Below, piece by piece: positions 61,743 through 64,000 of a stretch of DNA of 64,000 bases; position 1 is the first letter of the stretch, and each line of letters opens with the position of its first letter. Both the position numbers and the translations under genes were made by a program. Source of the DNA: Arthrobacter roseus (lineage in GTDB: Bacteria; Actinomycetota; Actinomycetes; Actinomycetales; Micrococcaceae). The stretch spans positions 1,426,001-1,490,000 of the forward strand of contig NZ_JAFBCU010000001.1 in the NCBI RefSeq assembly GCF_016907875.1, read 5' to 3'. The notes beneath the pieces were generated by a model. The model did not search any database. It was not told the origin of the DNA and worked only from the letters and a program-made list of their open reading frames with translations.

Positions 61743-64000
61743 ATGCGTATCCCACTTTCTTGGCTGCGAGAGCACGCTCAAGTTCCTACAGATGCAACGG
61801 CAGAAGACGTTATGGCGGAACTGGTTCGAGTGGGGCTCGAGGAAGAAGACGTTCATCGGCCCCTTGACGAGCTCACGGGCCCCATCGTAGTCGGCCAAGT
61901 ACTTTCGGCCGAGAAGGAACCACAGTCGAACGGTAAAACCATAAATTGGTGTCAGGTTCGGGTGGTTCCTGAAGGCCAGACCCAAACATTGATCGGGGAT
62001 GGGATCGATCCGTCGGGGGTCCAGGGCATCGTGTGTGGGGCTCATAATTTCGAGCCCGGGGACAAAGTGGTTGTTACACTGCCTGGCTCTGTCTTGCCCG
62101 GAGATTTTCGGATTTCTCCCCGCAAGACCTACGGTCATGTTTCGGCAGGCATGATTGCCTCAGTCCGCGAGCTCGGTATTGGCGAGGATCATGAGGGCAT
62201 TCTCGTGCTGTCCACACTTGGGCTGGATCCCGAGCTCGGGTCCGACGCACTGGAGGTCCTGGCCCTTCACGATGAAGCGGCCGAGATCAACGTGACGCCA
62301 GACCGCGGGTATTGTTTCTCCATTCGCGGTGTTGCTCGCGAGTACGCCCATGCCACCGGTACTGCGTTTACGGACCCGGTCGCGGCAATCGGTAGTCCCG
62401 TTGCCAGCGGTGCAGGCTACCCGGTGACGTTGGATGAGACTGCGCCGATCCGCGGCAACGTGGGCTGTGATCGTTTTGTCGCGAGGGTCGTCAGGGGCAT
62501 GGATCCTTCCCGCCCAACTCCACCGTGGATGTCATCGCGCCTGCGTCTAGCTGGTATGCGGTCAGTGTCATTGCCGGTGGATGTGTCCAATTACGTCATG
62601 CTTGAGCTGGGCCAGCCCACGCACTGCTATGACCTCGATAAGCTTGAGGGCACGATTGTCGTTCGTCGCGCTCATCCGGGTGAGACGTTGACAACTCTGG
62701 ATGAGAAAGTCCGCTCTCTGCATGAGGAGGACTTGCTCATCGCAGACGGCTCGGGCCCCTTGGGCATTGCTGGTGTCATGGGCGGTGCTGCCACCGAGGT
62801 GTCCGGTTCTACCCGTGATGTACTCGTGGAGTCCGCGCATTTTGATCCCATTGGAATCGCCCGCGCGCGCCGCCGTCACAAGTTGCCGTCTGAAGCGTCC
62901 AAGCGTTTTGAGCGCGGCGTGGATTGGCAGATCGCAGACGTGGCGGCCCAACGTGTGGTGGAGCTACTCACGCAGCTTGGCGGAGGAACTGTCGATGACG
63001 GGGTGACGGATGTCGGTATGGAGCCCGGTCAGGTCGTCATAGATCTGCCGCCAGACTTCGCCACGCAACTGGTTGGTAGGGTTTTCGCTGCCCATGAGGT
63101 TCGGGACGCATTGGAGGACCTCGGTGCAGTGGTGGTGGAGCATGACGGCGGCTTCCGAGTGACGCCTCCAAGTTGGCGAATGGACCTGCGCATCAAAGAG
63201 GATCTCGTCGAAGAAATCGCACGGTTGTCTGGTTATGAAACCATCCCTTCGACGCTGCCTACGGCGCCACCCGGTCGTGGTTTGACGCGCGTTCAGCAGC
63301 AGCGCCGCCGCCTCTTGCAGGCACTAGCCGATTCTGGTCTGACTGAGGTGCTTTCCTATCCGTTTGTGACTAAACAGGACAACGACGTGTTTGGGGTCGC
63401 TACGCTGGGGGCGGAGCGTCGAGCCGTCAGACTGGCTAATCCGCTCAGTGACGAGCAGGGGTTCCTGCGCACATCGATCCTGCCGGGGCTGCTGGATGTG
63501 GCACGGCGTAATCACGCCCGCGGTTTTCGTGATCTTGCTCTGTACGAGGCTGGCCAAGTGGTGCTTCCGGAGGGTGAGCTGGGTTCTGCCGTCCTGCCTG
63601 CATCGGGTAGGTTACCGGCCGACGACGTTCTGGATGCCTTGCTGGACGGTGTCCCGAATCAGCCATTGCACATCGCAGCGGTGATGGCCGGATACGACTC
63701 GGCCGCTGGTTTTGACCACGCGCCGCGAATGCAGGACTGGAGCGATGCCCTTGATGTGGCGCGGCTTGTCGGAGATGTTCTGGGAGTGGAGCTGGTGATT
63801 AGCCAAGGTACGCATCAAGCATTTCACCCCGGACGAACGGCGGCCCTTTCGCTGAGGTCTGGTGAGTTCGTGGGTTATGCGGGAGAGCTTCATCCAAAGT
63901 TACTGGCCAAGCGGGGGCTTCCGGAGCGGATGGCTGCCATGGAGCTCAACGTTGACGTGTTGGTTGATGCTGCCGCAGATGTTGTGGTGGCCAGGACTAT
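61743..64000 (+). CDS. pheT: Phenylalanyl-tRNA synthetase beta subunit (3' partial)
   Basis: The first 752 residues of the large, tRNA-binding and editing subunit; the gene runs off the window end with the frame open throughout. Seen in order are MRIPLSWLREHAQV, an EMAP/OB-like tRNA-binding domain (about 40-150, GPIVVGQVLSAEKEP, VSAGMIASVRELGIGED), B3/B4 editing (VDVSNYVMLELGQPTHCYDLDKL, GIAGVMGGAATEV), and the B5 and catalytic-like domains (VVELLTQLGGG, RIKEDLVEEIARLSGYETIPSTLP). GGAGAT of the pheS end serves as ribosome site; ATG is three bases after its stop. Confidence 0.96.
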   Translation, partial: MRIPLSWLREHAQVPTDATAEDVMAELVRVGLEEEDVHRPLDELTGPIVVGQVLSAEKEPQSNGKTINWCQVRVVPEGQTQTLIGDGIDPSGVQGIVCGAHNFEPGDKVVVTLPGSVLPGDFRISPRKTYGHVSAGMIASVRELGIGEDHEGILVLSTLGLDPELGSDALEVLALHDEAAEINVTPDRGYCFSIRGVAREYAHATGTAFTDPVAAIGSPVASGAGYPVTLDETAPIRGNVGCDRFVARVVRGMDPSRPTPPWMSSRLRLAGMRSVSLPVDVSNYVMLELGQPTHCYDLDKLEGTIVVRRAHPGETLTTLDEKVRSLHEEDLLIADGSGPLGIAGVMGGAATEVSGSTRDVLVESAHFDPIGIARARRRHKLPSEASKRFERGVDWQIADVAAQRVVELLTQLGGGTVDDGVTDVGMEPGQVVIDLPPDFATQLVGRVFAAHEVRDALEDLGAVVVEHDGGFRVTPPSWRMDLRIKEDLVEEIARLSGYETIPSTLPTAPPGRGLTRVQQQRRRLLQALADSGLTEVLSYPFVTKQDNDVFGVATLGAERRAVRLANPLSDEQGFLRTSILPGLLDVARRNHARGFRDLALYEAGQVVLPEGELGSAVLPASGRLPADDVLDALLDGVPNQPLHIAAVMAGYDSAAGFDHAPRMQDWSDALDVARLVGDVLGVELVISQGTHQAFHPGRTAALSLRSGEFVGYAGELHPKLLAKRGLPERMAAMELNVDVLVDAAADVVVART

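Noticed and set aside
1-64000. tRNA, rRNA, CRISPR, insertion sequences, prophage or attachment sites
   Set aside because: No tRNA T-arm motifs, regularly spaced repeats, transposase or integrase genes were recognised by eye.

Overview
The window looks like a chromosomal core segment of a high-GC Gram-positive bacterium of the Actinomycetota, most likely Micrococcales and close to the Micrococcaceae. The evidence is gene content and order: rimP-nusA-ylxR-infB-rbfA-truB, ribF-rpsO-pnp-M16 protease, dapB/dapA-RNase J-ftsK-pgsA-cinA-clgR, DUF3046-recA-recX, miaB-miaA-dapF-hflX, lexA divergent from a LysM gene, the bifunctional HisA/TrpF enzyme priA, infC-rpmI-rplT-trmH-pheST, GTG starts and GTGA/ATGA gene overlaps. 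I could not compute GC content or run searches, so the genus is left open. No rRNA, tRNA, CRISPR array, insertion sequence or prophage was seen.

Layout. 1-1835: end of a CoA-transferase / MaoC / CitE-like operon for acyl-CoA metabolism. 1885-7556: site-2 protease, a SatD-like regulator with a DUF3307-like membrane partner, a YciI-like protein, a GNAT enzyme and proS. 7569-10153: TauE/SafE permease, then (minus strand) a VIT1/CCC1 metal transporter and a ferritin-like lipoprotein or membrane protein. 10241-16791: the nusA-infB translation operon, with three coupled membrane proteins behind truB (16788-18198). 18249-23476: ribF, rpsO, pnp, M16 protease. 23515-26561: a molybdenum cofactor cluster (moaD facing away from moeA-moaC-mog-moaE, no moaA). 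26571-35838: lysine/peptidoglycan precursor genes dapB and dapA, RNase J, ftsK, pgsA, cinA. 36106-40598: clgR, a MarR regulator, recA-recX and a secreted coiled-coil lytic-transglycosylase-like protein. 40642-49646: tRNA modification (miaB, miaA), dapF, a methyltransferase, hflX, dinG, lexA and a LysM protein. 49727-53924: hisC-hisB-hisH-priA and an SseB protein. 53978-57782: DUF1844, infC, rpmI, rplT, trmH. 57893-64000: CDF transporter, MFS exporter, MutT, pheS and a truncated pheT.

The DNA-damage genes form a clear circuit: recA carries a near-consensus SOS box, and lexA and the LysM protein share one promoter region containing a 34-bp palindrome centred on a LexA-like core.

The least expected signals lie in short non-coding stretches. 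Several long perfect inverted repeats sit at translation starts or between genes: 15-bp arms enclosing the ftsK start codon, 13-bp arms between infB and rbfA, a two-part hairpin with a GGAA tetraloop ahead of infB, and hairpins covering the ribosome binding sites of infC (which starts at AUU) and pnp. At protein level, ribosomal protein L20 carries an extra C-terminal 'sunset'-like domain. The neighbourhood of the site-2 protease lacks dxr and ispG, which usually flank it in actinobacteria.
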